From assembly GCA_043744175.1 (NCBI GenBank), contig JAYTVD010000122.1, positions 1 to 18,778 of the forward strand: a stretch of DNA of 18,778 bases. Reading direction: 5' to 3'. The stretch is from JANMEX01 sp043744175. Lineage in GTDB: Bacteria > Pseudomonadota > Alphaproteobacteria > Rhizobiales > Rhizobiaceae. Below are positions 6,267 through 13,777 of this stretch, piece by piece (position 1 is the first letter of the stretch; the number at the start of each line of letters is the position of its first letter). The translations under genes were made by a program, and so were the position numbers. The notes below the pieces were generated by a model. The model saw nothing but the letters and a program-made list of their open reading frames with translations. It searched no databases and was not told the origin of the DNA.

Positions 6267-7650
6267 ACACCTCATGCAAATAAAGCTGATAGTCCACGTC
6301 TGCAATCGTTCTTGCCACGCGCAGGTATTCTGACTCTTTGATGGCCACAAAGGTGCGGTGTAGATCTTCGCCAAGCGCGTCTTTCAGGAAAGCGGACGTC
6401 TTCGCCAAAGCGATGGCTGAGCGCCAGTCTGTCGGGATTGTGTTGGCACCTTGCTCCTCGGCATACCCATTGCCTTTGGTCTCGGGACCGGGGTTGATCT
6501 TGTTCTTGATCCCATAGCGAATGCCTGCCAGCACCGTTGCAGCCACTAGATAAGGGTTGGCATCGACGCCGGACGGGCGATGCTCGATGCGCCGCGCTTT
6601 TTTGGATCCTGCGGGAATGCGCAAGGCAACGGAGCGGTTGTTCACGCCCCAAGTGGGCGAGACGGGCGCATAAGATTGCGAGGTGAAGCGCCGCCATGAG
6701 TTGGCGTGCGGGGCGAAGACCAACATGCTCTCAGCCATCGTGTCCTTAAGGCCGCCAAGCGCGTGCAAAATCTCCGGCTTCCAGTTGCCTTCGACTTCTT
6801 CGGTAAAAATATTGTTGCCGGACTTATCGCACAGCGAGACATGGAAGTGCATTCCCGAGCCTGCGTAGTCAGCGATTGGCTTGGCCATAAAACAGGCCGT
6901 TACGCCGTGGCGGCGGGCTTGCGCGCGGACTAGTCTCTTGAGACGCAAGAGATCGTCGGCGGCCTTCATCACATCTTCGCGGTAGTGCAAGGTCAGCTCA
7001 TATTGGCCCGGTGCATATTCGGAGATCAACGTCTCGACGGGCAGGCCTTCGAGCTTGGCGGCGGCATAAATATCGGAGAAGAGCGGCTCCATGCCGAGCA
7101 GATGATCGACCGAATAGACTTCCGTCTTGCCGCTCTTGCGGCCATCCAAAACGGCGGCGGCGGGCTGCACCTTGCCATTGGCATCGCGCTCATTGGCGAG
7201 CAGAAAAAATTCCAGCTCAAACGCGCCCGAGGGATAAAGCCCTTCCTCTGCCATCGCATCGACTTGGCGCTGGAGGGCCAAGCGCGGGTCTGAAGACATG
7301 GGCTTGCCGTCCAGATGGAACATGGACATGAGAAACTGCCCGCGCGGCGGGTTTGTGCCGAACAGTGGTGCGATGGTGCCGGGAATGGGCCATGCACGCA
7401 TATCGCCATCGCCTGAATCCCAAATCAGACCGGTTTCGTGGACATCTTCGCCGGTAATATCGAGGCCTAAAATCGAGATCGGTAAATGGCGGCCGCTTTC
7501 ATAGAGCGGGATCATTTCATGGCGGCGGATGATTTTGCCACGGCCAATGCCGTTGGCATCGGTCAGCACAATATCAAAGGCTTCGATTTCGGGATGGGCA
7601 TCAAGAAAGGCTTGCGCTTCGGCAACGGTGGAACCGGATGGGGATGTCAT
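6265..7650 (-). CDS. Glutamine synthetase-like ligase, probable gamma-glutamylamine synthetase
   Basis: A 461-residue member of the glutamine synthetase superfamily. Glutamate-binding and ATP-binding motifs are intact: FELEFFL (144-150), EYAPGQYEL (211-219), GSGMHFHVS (264-272), and RIEHRPSGVDANPYL (354-368). The sequence is closer to the PuuA/GlnT-like branch, which joins glutamate to amines such as putrescine or ethanolamine, than to housekeeping GlnA. The adenylylation-site region of GlnA is not recognisable. The ATG at 7650 is preferred over an in-frame TTG two codons earlier, since AAAGAG lies 10 nt upstream of the ATG but only 4 nt from the TTG. It begins 14 nt after the aminotransferase stop, so the two are very likely one operon. 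The true amine substrate cannot be read from sequence. Confidence 0.85.
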   Translation of the reverse strand: MTSPSGSTVAEAQAFLDAHPEIEAFDIVLTDANGIGRGKIIRRHEMIPLYESGRHLPISILGLDITGEDVHETGLIWDSGDGDMRAWPIPGTIAPLFGTNPPRGQFLMSMFHLDGKPMSSDPRLALQRQVDAMAEEGLYPSGAFELEFFLLANERDANGKVQPAAAVLDGRKSGKTEVYSVDHLLGMEPLFSDIYAAAKLEGLPVETLISEYAPGQYELTLHYREDVMKAADDLLRLKRLVRAQARRHGVTACFMAKPIADYAGSGMHFHVSLCDKSGNNIFTEEVEGNWKPEILHALGGLKDTMAESMLVFAPHANSWRRFTSQSYAPVSPTWGVNNRSVALRIPAGSKKARRIEHRPSGVDANPYLVAATVLAGIRYGIKNKINPGPETKGNGYAEEQGANTIPTDWRSAIALAKTSAFLKDALGEDLHRTFVAIKESEYLRVARTIADVDYQLYLHEV

Positions 7651-7664
7651 TTTCAAAATACTCT

Positions 7665-9044
7665 TTAGGAAATCAATTCAAAGGTCACGGCGGCGAAACT
7701 GTCGATCAGATGATCGACCTGCCGTTTTCGCGTTTCCGGTGAAATCAGCATCATATTGTGGAAGGGCGCAATCAGCGAGCCACGGTTGAGCAGGCCGACA
7801 TGCAGCGCAGCCTCAAGCTCTGGCCGATGCGCGGCATAAGCCTCCGCGCCCGTTTTCAGCGGGCCGGGTGCGCAGATGAATTCCACACGTGCACCGACGC
7901 GGGCGACATGCCAGGGCAGTTTGCGGGCAGTGATGATCTTGGCAAGACCGGCTTCCAAGTGCCCTGCCAGCTTTTCCATATGTTTATAGTTCTTTGCCGT
8001 CATCACCTTGGAAAGGCAGGCGCGCATGGCGGCAAATTGCAATGGATTGGCCGAAAGTGTGGTGCCGATGCCGGAATAGCCGGGCTCGCGGCTGGCGTTA
8101 TAGACGGCGTAGCGATCGGCCACGGATTGGCTAAGGCCCCACACGGAAGCGGGAACACCGCCAGCCACTGGTTTGCCCAAAACGAAAATATCCGGATCGA
8201 GATTGTGCGTCTTGGTGTAGCCGCCAAGGCCGGTAGAAATGGTGTGGGTTTCGTCAATGAGAAGCAGCGTTCCTACGTCGCGCGTCAGCTTGCGCACCGC
8301 CTCCATAAAGCCCGGCTGCGGCAGCACCATGCAGGAATTGGTCAGCACCGGCTCGGTTATCACGCAGGCGATGTCTTTGGCGGCGAGGAGTTTCTTCAGG
8401 CCTGCCACGTCGTTGAATTCGCAGACGACGGAATTTTCAGTAAGGTCCACCGCTTGGCCAACAAGGCCCAGCTTTGGCGCGGTTTTGCCGTCAATGAGCT
8501 TCACATAAGTCTCGTCCACCGCGCCGTGGTAACAGCCGTTGAACACCAGAATTTTGTTGCGCCCAGTGACGGCGCGGGCAACGCGGAGCGCAAAGCGGTT
8601 GGCATCGCTGGCCGTGGTAGCAATCTGCCAGCGGAACGGGCCGAAGCGCTCGACCAGCAAATTGCCGACTTCCAGCGCATCTTCTGTCGGCAGCATATAG
8701 GTGAGGCCGCGCTTGGCCTGTTTGCGGATGGCTTTGGCGACGGGTTTGGGTGAGTGACCGAACATGGAGCCGGTATCGCCCAAACAAAAATCATCCAGAT
8801 GGTTGCCGTCTAGATCTACAATCTTCGCGCCGGTGGCTTTTTCAACCAGCATCGGAAAGGGCATCGGCCAATCCAGCATCCAGTGCATCGGCACGCCGGA
8901 AATATAGGGCGAGGCATTGGCGCTCAGTGCCTCACGGGTTTTTGCACGGCGGCTGGCGTAAAGTTCGTCTTGTGCTTGTTTGTAAGCGTTGATTTTGGCG
9001 AGCGCGATGCCGCCGCTCATGTCTGCGATTGCTGTTTTTGCCAT
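7665..9044 (-). CDS. Class III PLP-dependent aminotransferase (HemL-like fold)
   Basis: A 459-residue fold-type I, class III aminotransferase related to glutamate-1-semialdehyde aminomutase and omega-amino acid transaminases. The cofactor lysine is Lys291 in LGKPVAGGVPAS, and the aspartate holding the pyridine nitrogen is Asp264 in LLLIDETHTIS. A GCYHGAVDE block near 170-178 is typical of the class. Where HemL has an SGTEA-type phosphate motif, this protein has TTASDANRFALRVARA (143-158), so it is not HemL itself. It is the first gene of a two-gene operon with the glutamine synthetase-like ligase, which suggests it transaminates an amine or gamma-glutamylated amine. The ATG at 9044 has no strong ribosome site. 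The next ATG is at residue 9. The gap upstream has only a weak promoter-like pair. The class is firm, the substrate unknown. Confidence 0.88.
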   Translation of the reverse strand: MAKTAIADMSGGIALAKINAYKQAQDELYASRRAKTREALSANASPYISGVPMHWMLDWPMPFPMLVEKATGAKIVDLDGNHLDDFCLGDTGSMFGHSPKPVAKAIRKQAKRGLTYMLPTEDALEVGNLLVERFGPFRWQIATTASDANRFALRVARAVTGRNKILVFNGCYHGAVDETYVKLIDGKTAPKLGLVGQAVDLTENSVVCEFNDVAGLKKLLAAKDIACVITEPVLTNSCMVLPQPGFMEAVRKLTRDVGTLLLIDETHTISTGLGGYTKTHNLDPDIFVLGKPVAGGVPASVWGLSQSVADRYAVYNASREPGYSGIGTTLSANPLQFAAMRACLSKVMTAKNYKHMEKLAGHLEAGLAKIITARKLPWHVARVGARVEFICAPGPLKTGAEAYAAHRPELEAALHVGLLNRGSLIAPFHNMMLISPETRKRQVDHLIDSFAAVTFELIS

Positions 9045-9134
9045 TTTTATTCAGGCGAGATGCGTCCCGTTCTTCTTGGTACATACATTAGCGTGAGATT
9101 TAGCGCGATGGCAATCGGGGGCTTCTGCTATTAG

Positions 9135-9452
9135 TCAGGCAGCTGTTTCAACGTTAGTGGTCTGCAATGGTCTTACCCGTGCGCCAATCACATCGCCGTT
9201 CGTCCGTTTAGCGACACGCAGATCATATTCGGATTGCAGGTTCATCCACATCTCGGGCGAAGAGCCGAAAAACGCTGCCAGACGAAGGGCCGTATCAGCC
9301 GTGATGGCGCGTTCGCCTTTAACAATTGCCGAAACGCGGCTGACGGGCACATCAATGTCACGAGCCAATTGGTTTTGGCTGATGCCGAGGGGGATGAGAA
9401 ACTCTTCGAGAAGGATTTCGCCTGGGGTGATTGGTGTGAGCATTTGGGTCAT
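9135..9452 (-). CDS. higA: HigA-family antitoxin (XRE helix-turn-helix)
   Basis: A 105-residue DNA-binding antitoxin. It starts with the family hallmark ITPGEILLEEFL (8-19), followed by an XRE-type helix-turn-helix (about 24-62) with ISQNQLARDIDVPVSRVSAI and the KGERAITADTALRLAAFF turn. Next comes the HigA-typical WMNLQSEYDL (about 69-78). HigA binds and neutralises HigB and represses its own promoter. It follows the toxin gene, as is usual for hig loci, with a 9-nt gap, and AGGAG lies 6 nt before the ATG. The promoter and likely operator lie upstream of the toxin. Confidence 0.93.
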   Translation of the reverse strand: MTQMLTPITPGEILLEEFLIPLGISQNQLARDIDVPVSRVSAIVKGERAITADTALRLAAFFGSSPEMWMNLQSEYDLRVAKRTNGDVIGARVRPLQTTNVETAA

Positions 9453-9461
9453 TGAAGGCTC

Positions 9462-9740
9462 CTAGTGATAGTCCACGATTTCGACTTGGTGGGTATGTCC
9501 GTCTTTCCAAATAAAACAGATGCGCCATTGACCGTTGACGCGGATGCTGTGTTGGCCTTGGCGATCGCCTTTCAACAATTCCAATTTGTTGCCAGGCGGT
9601 ATTTTCAAATCATCCAAAGAAGTTGCAGCGTTTAATAGCAAAAGTTTGCGCCGTGCCTGTTTGTCAAATCCAGAAAACGCTCGGACATAAATGTCGTGAA
9701 ACAGTTGTTCAGTCTGCTTGTTGGCAAAACTTTGGATCAT
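9462..9740 (-). CDS. higB: HigB-family toxin (RelE/ParE superfamily mRNA interferase)
   Basis: A 92-residue toxin. HigB proteins cut mRNA at the translating ribosome. It has the compact RelE/ParE fold pattern: an N-terminal MIQSFANKQTEQLFHD strand-helix, a basic helix (FDKQARRKLLLLNAA), the characteristic LKIPPGNKLELLKGDRQGQHSI loop and strand, then WRICFIWKDGH and a closing VEIVDYH. The catalytic-type residues near the C-terminus look intact. It is the first gene of a toxin-antitoxin operon with higA. The promoter boxes are so close that the transcript should start at or within a base or two of the ATG, which implies leaderless translation. No truncation is seen. Confidence 0.92.
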   Translation of the reverse strand: MIQSFANKQTEQLFHDIYVRAFSGFDKQARRKLLLLNAATSLDDLKIPPGNKLELLKGDRQGQHSIRVNGQWRICFIWKDGHTHQVEIVDYH

Positions 9741-9745
9741 GTTTC

Positions 9746-9782
9746 TTTGTATTCCGAAATTAGTATTCCGTCAAACGGAATA
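9746..9782 (-). promoter_or_regulatory. higBA promoter with built-in operator
   Basis: On the minus strand TTGACG (9774-9769) and TACAAA (9751-9746) are separated by exactly 17 bp, a good sigma-70-type pair. A palindrome TATTCCG-N5-CGGAATA (9764-9782) covers the -35 box. A further CGGAATA copy on the minus strand (9756-9750) overlaps the -10. This is the expected layout for repression by HigA. The -10 ends 5 nt before the higB ATG. Confidence 0.65.
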
Positions 9783-9797
9783 TTACGCCCCACCACA

Positions 9798-10460
9798 TCA
9801 ACGGCTGCCAAATATCGCAGACCCCACCCGCACATGGCTCGCCCCGAATGCTATTGCGATTTGATAATCGCCGGACATGCCCATGGACAGCTTCTCCACG
9901 CCGCATTCTTTGGCGAGTTTTCTTAAGAGGGCAAAGTGCGGACCGGGGTTTTCTTCCGCTGGCGGGATACACATCAAGCCTTCTATGGTGAGGCCGTGCA
10001 CTTCGCGGCAGCGGGTTATGAAGGCTCGTGTTTCGCGCGGGTCTATGCCGGCTTTTTGCTCTTCGAGGCCGGTGTTGACCTGCACGTAGAGCTTTGGCGA
10101 TTTGCCCCGCTTTTTCATCTCGACAGCGAGCGCGGTGGCGATTTTTTCGCGGTCAACGGTTTGGATGACATCAAAAAGGGCGACAGCCTCGGCGGCTTTG
10201 TTGGATTGTAGCGGGCCGATAAGGTGTAGCTCGATGCCCTCGTAATCTTCGCGCAATTGCGGCCATTTTCCCATGGCTTCCTGCACGCGGTTTTCGCCGA
10301 AAATGCGTTGGCCTGCATCGAGCGCAGGGCGGATTTCATCGGCGTCGAAGGTCTTTGAAACGGCAACGAGCGTGACCGAACCAGCCACGCGTTTGGCGTC
10401 GATTGTGGCGGCGGCGATGGATTCGCGTACTCGTGCGAGGCGCTCAGTTATAGATGGCAT
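9798..10460 (-). CDS. YggS/PLPBP-family pyridoxal phosphate homeostasis protein
   Basis: A 220-residue single-domain PLP-binding protein of the YggS/PROSC family, a TIM-barrel like the N-terminal part of alanine racemase. It has no known catalytic activity, and the family buffers free PLP and affects amino acid and keto acid balance. The cofactor lysine is Lys36 in LVAVSKTF, the same number as in E. coli YggS. Other family marks are FGENRVQEA (54-62), HLIGPLQSNK (79-88), VQVNTGLEEQKAG (126-138) and the phosphate-binding SMGMSGDY near 192-199. It diverges from leuS across 117 bp. The ribosome site is weak (AAGGA, 11 nt before the ATG). Confidence 0.93.
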   Translation of the reverse strand: MPSITERLARVRESIAAATIDAKRVAGSVTLVAVSKTFDADEIRPALDAGQRIFGENRVQEAMGKWPQLREDYEGIELHLIGPLQSNKAAEAVALFDVIQTVDREKIATALAVEMKKRGKSPKLYVQVNTGLEEQKAGIDPRETRAFITRCREVHGLTIEGLMCIPPAEENPGPHFALLRKLAKECGVEKLSMGMSGDYQIAIAFGASHVRVGSAIFGSR

Positions 10461-10577
10461 GGAAGAAATGGTCCTTAAAATAGCAAATCAGCGGCAAAAG
10501 GTTGACGGTTCGCCGCAATCATGGTGAAGGTCCGCCAACAAATCAAACGACAATTCATACCAGTTTGCAGAGATTTC

Positions 10578-13187
10578 ATGGCGACCGAACGTTATAACCC
10601 GCGCGATGCAGAAACCCGTTGGCAGAAGGCTTGGGATCAAGCCAAGCTGTTTGAAACCAACAATGATGATCCGCGCGATAAATATTACGTCTTAGAGATG
10701 TTCCCCTATCCATCGGGCCGTATCCATATGGGCCATGTGCGCAACTATACGATGGGCGATGTTGTGGCCCGCACTAAGCGTGCACGCGGCTATAATGTGC
10801 TGCATCCGATGGGCTGGGACGCCTTTGGTATGCCGGCGGAAAACGCCGCGATGCAAAACAAGGTTCACCCCAAGGATTGGACCTATCAGAACATTGATTC
10901 CATGCGCCGCCAGCTGAAAAGCATGGGGCTTTCGCTGGATTGGTCGCGCGAGTTTGCGACCTGCGATGTGGAGTATTATCACCGCCAGCAAATGCTGTTC
11001 CTGGATTTTATGGATAAAGGCTTGGCCTACCGCAAGCAATCCAAAGTGAACTGGGACCCCGAAGACATGACCGTGCTTGCCAATGAGCAGGTGATTGACG
11101 GTCGCGGCTGGCGCTCGGGCGCGTTGGTGGAACAGCGCGATTTGGTGCAGTGGTTCTTCAAGATCACGGATTTTTCCGAAGATTTGCTGGCATCCTTGGA
11201 CGAGTTACCAAACTGGCCGGAAAAAGTGCGCCTGATGCAGAAGAACTGGATTGGCAAATCCGAAGGTCTGATGCTGCGCTGGGAAGTGGCCGGTGACGCG
11301 CCAGTGGGCGAGATTGAGGTTTACACAACGCGGCCTGATACGCTGTTTGGCGCGTCGTTTCTGGCGATTGCGGCGGACCATCCGCTGGCGAAGGCGATGG
11401 CTGAAACCAATCCTGAATTGGCAGCGTTTGCCGATAAATGCCGTCAGATGGGCACGTCTGTTGCGGCGCTGGAAACGGCTGAAAAGATCGGTTTTGATAC
11501 CGGCGTTAAAGTGCGCCATCCGTTTGATGAAAACTGGCTGGTTCCGGTTTATATCGCCAACTTTGTGCTGATGGAATATGGCACGGGCGCGATCTTCGGC
11601 TGTCCGGCGCATGACCAGCGCGACTTTGATTTTGCCACGAAATATGGTCTCACAATCGAAACCGTTGTGATGCCTGCGGGCGAAGATGCGGCCACGTTTA
11701 AGGTTGGCAATAAGCCTTACGATGGCGATGGCGTGATGATTAACTCGCGCTTTCTTGATGGCATGACGCCGGAGGCTGCGTTTGACGATGTGGCCGCACG
11801 GTTGAGTTCACTCAACCTCGGCAATGCGCCTCAAGGCGCGCGCAAAACACAATTCAAATTGCGCGATTGGGGCATTTCCCGCCAGCGCTACTGGGGTTGC
11901 CCGATACCGGTCATTCACTGCGAAGTGTGCGGTGTTGTGCCGGTGCCAAAGAAAGATTTGCCGGTAAAGCTGCCGGATGATATTGAGTTTGACCGTCCGG
12001 GCAATCCGCTCGATCGTCACCCCACATGGCGTCATGTCAATTGCCCGCAATGCGGCCACGCTGCGCGGCGCGAGACGGACACGATGGATACGTTTGTCGA
12101 TTCATCCTGGTATTATGCCCGCTTCACCGCGCCGTGGATGAACGAGCCGACCGATGCCAAAGCGGCCGATGCGTGGCTGCCGGTGGATCAATATATTGGC
12201 GGCATTGAGCATGCGATTTTGCATTTGCTCTACTCGCGCTTCTTTGCCCGCGCCATGTGCGCGACGGGGCACTTGGGCGTCAAAGAGCCGTTCAAGGGGC
12301 TGTTTACCCAAGGCATGGTGGTTCACGAGACTTACCGCAATGCCGCTGGTTGGGTGTTGCCGTCCGATATTATCATCGAGGGCGAGGGCGAAAATCGCAA
12401 GGCGCGCCTATTGTCCGATAGTTCGCCCGTGGAAATTGGCGCCATCGAGAAGATGTCGAAGTCGAAGAAGAACACCGTCGATCCGGATGATATTATCGGC
12501 TCCTATGGCGCGGACACCGCGCGCTGGTTCGTGCTGTCTGATTCGCCGCCGGAACGCGATGTGATTTGGACTGAAGCGGGTGTTGAAGGTTCGCACAAGT
12601 TCGTTCAGCGCATTTGGCGTTTGATTGGCGAGGCCGCTCAGGGGTTAAAGGCTGCGAGTGCTGTTAGCGTTATGGACGGCGAGGCGGGCGCTATTCGCAA
12701 GGCGGCGCATAAGACATTGAAGGCCGTTGGCGAAGACATTGATCGTCTGAATTTCAACAAGGCCGTGGCGCGGCTTTATGAGCTGGTGAATGCGCTTTAT
12801 CCGGCCCTGACAGCGGTTGCTGCTGGCACGGCTGATGCCAATATTGCCGGGGCGACTAAAGAGGCGGCGAATATTCTGGTGCAGCTAATCGCGCCGATGA
12901 TGCCGCATTTGGCGGAAGAGTGCTGGCAGGTGTTGGGCAACACAGGGATGGTGGCGGATACGCCTTGGCCTGTGTTTGATCCTGCGCTAATCGTCGAAAA
13001 CACCGTGACCATGCCAGTACAGATCAACGGCAAGCGACGAGGTGATTTGACAATTGCCCGCGATGCGGACCAAGCTACTGTCGAAGCGGCTGTGCTTGCA
13101 TTAGACTTTGTGCAAGCCGCGCTTTCTGGTAATGCACCAAAGAAGATTATCGTTGTGCCGCAGAGGATTGTGAACCTTGTTGTCTAA
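10578..13187 (+). CDS. leuS: Leucyl-tRNA synthetase
   Basis: Class Ia aminoacyl-tRNA synthetase of 869 residues that charges tRNA-Leu. The HIGH-type motif HMGH is at 50-53 after FPYPSGRI. The editing (CP1) domain follows, with a TTRPDTLFG-type threonine-rich motif. Cys pairs CEVC and CPQC mark a zinc-binding insert, and KMSKS is at 625-629, followed by the anticodon-binding C-terminal part. The ATG at 10578 gives the normal N-terminus (MATERYNPRD) and has AGAGA upstream. The frame remains open to 10521, but that extension is not family-like. The stop codon overlaps the start of lptE, so the two genes are translationally coupled. Confidence 0.98.
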   Translation: MATERYNPRDAETRWQKAWDQAKLFETNNDDPRDKYYVLEMFPYPSGRIHMGHVRNYTMGDVVARTKRARGYNVLHPMGWDAFGMPAENAAMQNKVHPKDWTYQNIDSMRRQLKSMGLSLDWSREFATCDVEYYHRQQMLFLDFMDKGLAYRKQSKVNWDPEDMTVLANEQVIDGRGWRSGALVEQRDLVQWFFKITDFSEDLLASLDELPNWPEKVRLMQKNWIGKSEGLMLRWEVAGDAPVGEIEVYTTRPDTLFGASFLAIAADHPLAKAMAETNPELAAFADKCRQMGTSVAALETAEKIGFDTGVKVRHPFDENWLVPVYIANFVLMEYGTGAIFGCPAHDQRDFDFATKYGLTIETVVMPAGEDAATFKVGNKPYDGDGVMINSRFLDGMTPEAAFDDVAARLSSLNLGNAPQGARKTQFKLRDWGISRQRYWGCPIPVIHCEVCGVVPVPKKDLPVKLPDDIEFDRPGNPLDRHPTWRHVNCPQCGHAARRETDTMDTFVDSSWYYARFTAPWMNEPTDAKAADAWLPVDQYIGGIEHAILHLLYSRFFARAMCATGHLGVKEPFKGLFTQGMVVHETYRNAAGWVLPSDIIIEGEGENRKARLLSDSSPVEIGAIEKMSKSKKNTVDPDDIIGSYGADTARWFVLSDSPPERDVIWTEAGVEGSHKFVQRIWRLIGEAAQGLKAASAVSVMDGEAGAIRKAAHKTLKAVGEDIDRLNFNKAVARLYELVNALYPALTAVAAGTADANIAGATKEAANILVQLIAPMMPHLAEECWQVLGNTGMVADTPWPVFDPALIVENTVTMPVQINGKRRGDLTIARDADQATVEAAVLALDFVQAALSGNAPKKIIVVPQRIVNLVV

Positions 13188-13707
13188 TCGCACCCTGACA
13201 CTCTCTGTCGCGGCTTTCGCGTTAGTGCTTGGCGGTTGCCAAGTGCGGCCGCTTTATTCTGACGCATCGCCAAGCGCTTCTGGCATATCAACGTCCGCGG
13301 CTTTGAAGTCCATTGCCGTGAACGAGGTGGATTCGCGCTATGCGCAGGAAGTGCGTAATCAGCTGATATTCCTCTTGAATGGCGGTGCTGGTGAACCTGC
13401 CAGCCCGCAGTATAAATTGGATTTGGGTGTTACGTCGCAGGGCATTTCTACGGCGGCTGTCGCTGTGGATGCGACCAGTGCGGGGCAGCCGAGTGCGGGC
13501 GGCGTGGTGCTGACTTCGCTCTATGTTTTGACCAATGCCACCAATGGCGAGGTTATTACGACCGGCAAGCGCTCGGTTACGGCTTCGTTTGACCGTCCCG
13601 CCCAACAGTTCGCCTCGCTTCGTGCTCAGCGTGACGCCGAAAACCGTGCGGCTCGTGAGCTCGCAGAACTGGTGCGTTTGGCGCTGGCAGCGGATTTGTC
13701 GAAATAA
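13177..13707 (+). CDS. lptE: LPS-assembly lipoprotein LptE
   Basis: A 176-residue outer-membrane lipoprotein. LptE plugs the LptD barrel and helps deliver lipopolysaccharide to the cell surface. The N-terminus is a lipoprotein signal, and the lipobox LGGC puts the lipidated cysteine at 21, followed by QVRPLY as in other alphaproteobacterial LptE proteins. The body alternates strands and helices, with the RAQRDAENRAARELAELV C-terminal helix typical of the family. The start is TTG at 13177, inside the leuS end, with GAGGA about 9 nt upstream. TTG at 13180 is the only near alternative, since a stop precedes 13177 in frame. In many alphaproteobacteria holA follows. Here priA follows instead after 70 bp. 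Confidence 0.86.
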   Translation: MLSNRTLTLSVAAFALVLGGCQVRPLYSDASPSASGISTSAALKSIAVNEVDSRYAQEVRNQLIFLLNGGAGEPASPQYKLDLGVTSQGISTAAVAVDATSAGQPSAGGVVLTSLYVLTNATNGEVITTGKRSVTASFDRPAQQFASLRAQRDAENRAARELAELVRLALAADLSK

Positions 13708-13777
13708 GTTTCGTTATTTGTAGCACTTTCGCATTTGCCTTTTCTTTGCCGCTGGTTCGCTGCAAGGTCGCGCAACG

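Noticed and set aside
7758..8753. 331-codon open frame on the plus strand
   Set aside because: It is antisense to the aminotransferase, whose PLP motifs are clear. The translation has no family features and reflects GC codon bias.
9045..9134. Promoter TTGCCA-N18-TAATGT ahead of the aminotransferase
   Set aside because: The -10 box matches the consensus poorly and the spacer is on the long side, so it is mentioned only as a weak possibility.
10521..10577. 19-codon upstream extension of leuS
   Set aside because: The extension does not resemble LeuS, and the ATG at 10578 gives the normal N-terminus.
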